From NCBI GenBank assembly GCA_016209725.1, contig JACQVO010000219.1, positions 1 to 16,586 on the forward strand: 16,586 nucleotides of DNA, given 5' to 3'. The translations under genes were made by a program, and so were the position numbers. Origin of the DNA: Candidatus Methylomirabilota bacterium (GTDB lineage: Bacteria > Methylomirabilota > Methylomirabilia > Methylomirabilales > 2-02-FULL-66-22). Below the pieces are notes generated by a model. It ran no database searches, was not told the origin of the DNA, and saw only the letters and a list, made by a program, of their open reading frames with translations. Within the stretch, counting starts at the first letter, position 1. Every line of letters starts with the position of its first letter. Shown piece by piece: positions 16,112 through 16,586 of the stretch.

Positions 16112-16314
16112 ATCGGGCCGCTGGGACGGCAGTCGGGGACCACCCCACGGGCATCATGGCACCGCGCCTGACGGAATACCTCCTGGGTGCCCAGTGGCAG
16201 GCGCGGCCGCCGCAAAGACTGCCACGTCGCCGCTACGCTCGTCTGATTCAGCGCCTTGTTCGCCGGGCAAACAACTGGGCGAGTCTCGAACCAGTAATCC
16301 GGGACGTTGTTGAC
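16112..16314. other. Region between the transposase-tail duplicate and the partial transposase
   Basis: No supported gene. A plus-strand frame ends at 16329 (from an internal ATG about 57 aa, Arg-rich, no Shine-Dalgarno), and a minus-strand frame runs into the duplicate tail. Neither resembles a family I know. Confidence 0.35.
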
Positions 16315-16586
16315 TCAGTGGACTTGTGACCGTTCGGCCCGCGCGACCGCCTTGGCAATCCCCGACGTCGAGATCCCGAGCTGCCGCGCCGCCTCGGCAA
16401 GGGAGAGGCCGAGTCGGGTGACCAAGGTCACCGCCAAGCCTCTCCGCACGACCGCGATCCGGCGTCGGCGGCTCCCCATCCGGAGCTCTTCGAGCCCGAT
16501 GTGCTCCCGCCGGCAGCAGCGGCGAATGAGCGCCTGCGCCTCCCGGAGGCGGTTACCCCGCGCCCGTTGCGCCCGCTGCCGTGCAT
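16315..16586 (-). CDS. RAYT/IS200-like transposase, C-terminal helix-turn-helix part (5' end outside window)
   Basis: The last 89 aa of a protein whose start lies beyond the window edge. It reads REAQALIRRCCRREHIGLEELR, then MGSRRRRIAVVRRGLAVTL, and finally LGLSLAEAARQLGISTSGIAKAVARAE before the stop at 16315. This layout (a DnaA-like helical domain, an Arg-rich GSRRR stretch, then a helix-turn-helix) is the C-terminal extension often fused to Y1 (HUH) REP-associated tyrosine transposases. The catalytic HUH and Tyr motifs would lie in the missing part, so the assignment rests on the tail. An alternative is a DnaA-domain HTH protein without transposase activity. Confidence 0.6.
   Translation of the reverse strand, partial: ARQRAQRARGNRLREAQALIRRCCRREHIGLEELRMGSRRRRIAVVRRGLAVTLVTRLGLSLAEAARQLGISTSGIAKAVARAERSQVH

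Noticed and set aside
16155..16329. 57-aa plus-strand frame MAPRLTEYLLGAQWQ...
   Set aside because: No Shine-Dalgarno, no recognisable family, and it overlaps the stop region of the transposase tail on the other strand.

Overview
This is a high-GC bacterial window. Shine-Dalgarno sites are clear, GTG starts are frequent, and promoters are sigma70-like with TTGACA-type -35 boxes. The gene set (TAXI-type TRAP importer, DUF4388/PilZ response regulators, a RAYT-like transposase end, many degenerate intergenic repeats) suggests an uncultured soil or subsurface lineage such as Rokubacteria, NC10 or Desulfobacterota. That assignment is an impression, not a result.

Layout. Positions 1-376 hold the end-clipped, apparently N-terminally truncated reading frame of an MFS transporter (minus). 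After a gene-poor stretch with two hairpins and a minus-strand terminator (599-677) comes a possible 61-aa small gene, then uvrA (1005-3716, minus) with its own promoter at 3764-3791. From 4021 to 8765 lies a minus-strand cluster in transcription order: mtnP (methylthioadenosine phosphorylase), a PfkB-family kinase, and two tandem paralogous response regulators, each built as REC-DUF4388-PilZ. Divergent to mtnP is a plus-strand acetolactate-synthase-like ThDP enzyme (9007-10632) with a good promoter. It is bracketed by two inverted copies of an ~110-bp palindromic element.

A second minus-strand cluster (10801-14983) encodes a TAXI-type solute-binding protein, a fused TRAP permease and a DapA/NanA-superfamily aldolase or lyase. 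This looks like an uptake-plus-catabolism unit for an unidentified carboxylate. Its promoter (15180-15208) has an 11-bp direct repeat directly upstream of the -35. At the right end sit a brnTA toxin-antitoxin module (15452-15959) with an almost leaderless promoter, a degenerate duplicate of a transposase 3' end, and the C-terminal part of a RAYT/IS200-like transposase with a helix-turn-helix tail (16315-16586, running off the window).

How it fits together. The response regulators read as adaptors that join two signals, phosphorylation at REC Asp54 and c-di-GMP at PilZ, with no DNA-binding output. Their co-orientation with a nucleoside-salvage pair (mtnP and a ribokinase-fold enzyme) is the oddest functional association here. 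The palindromic elements with TCGA-containing loops, together with the RAYT-like gene end, suggest that REP/REPIN-like repeats shape the intergenic space.
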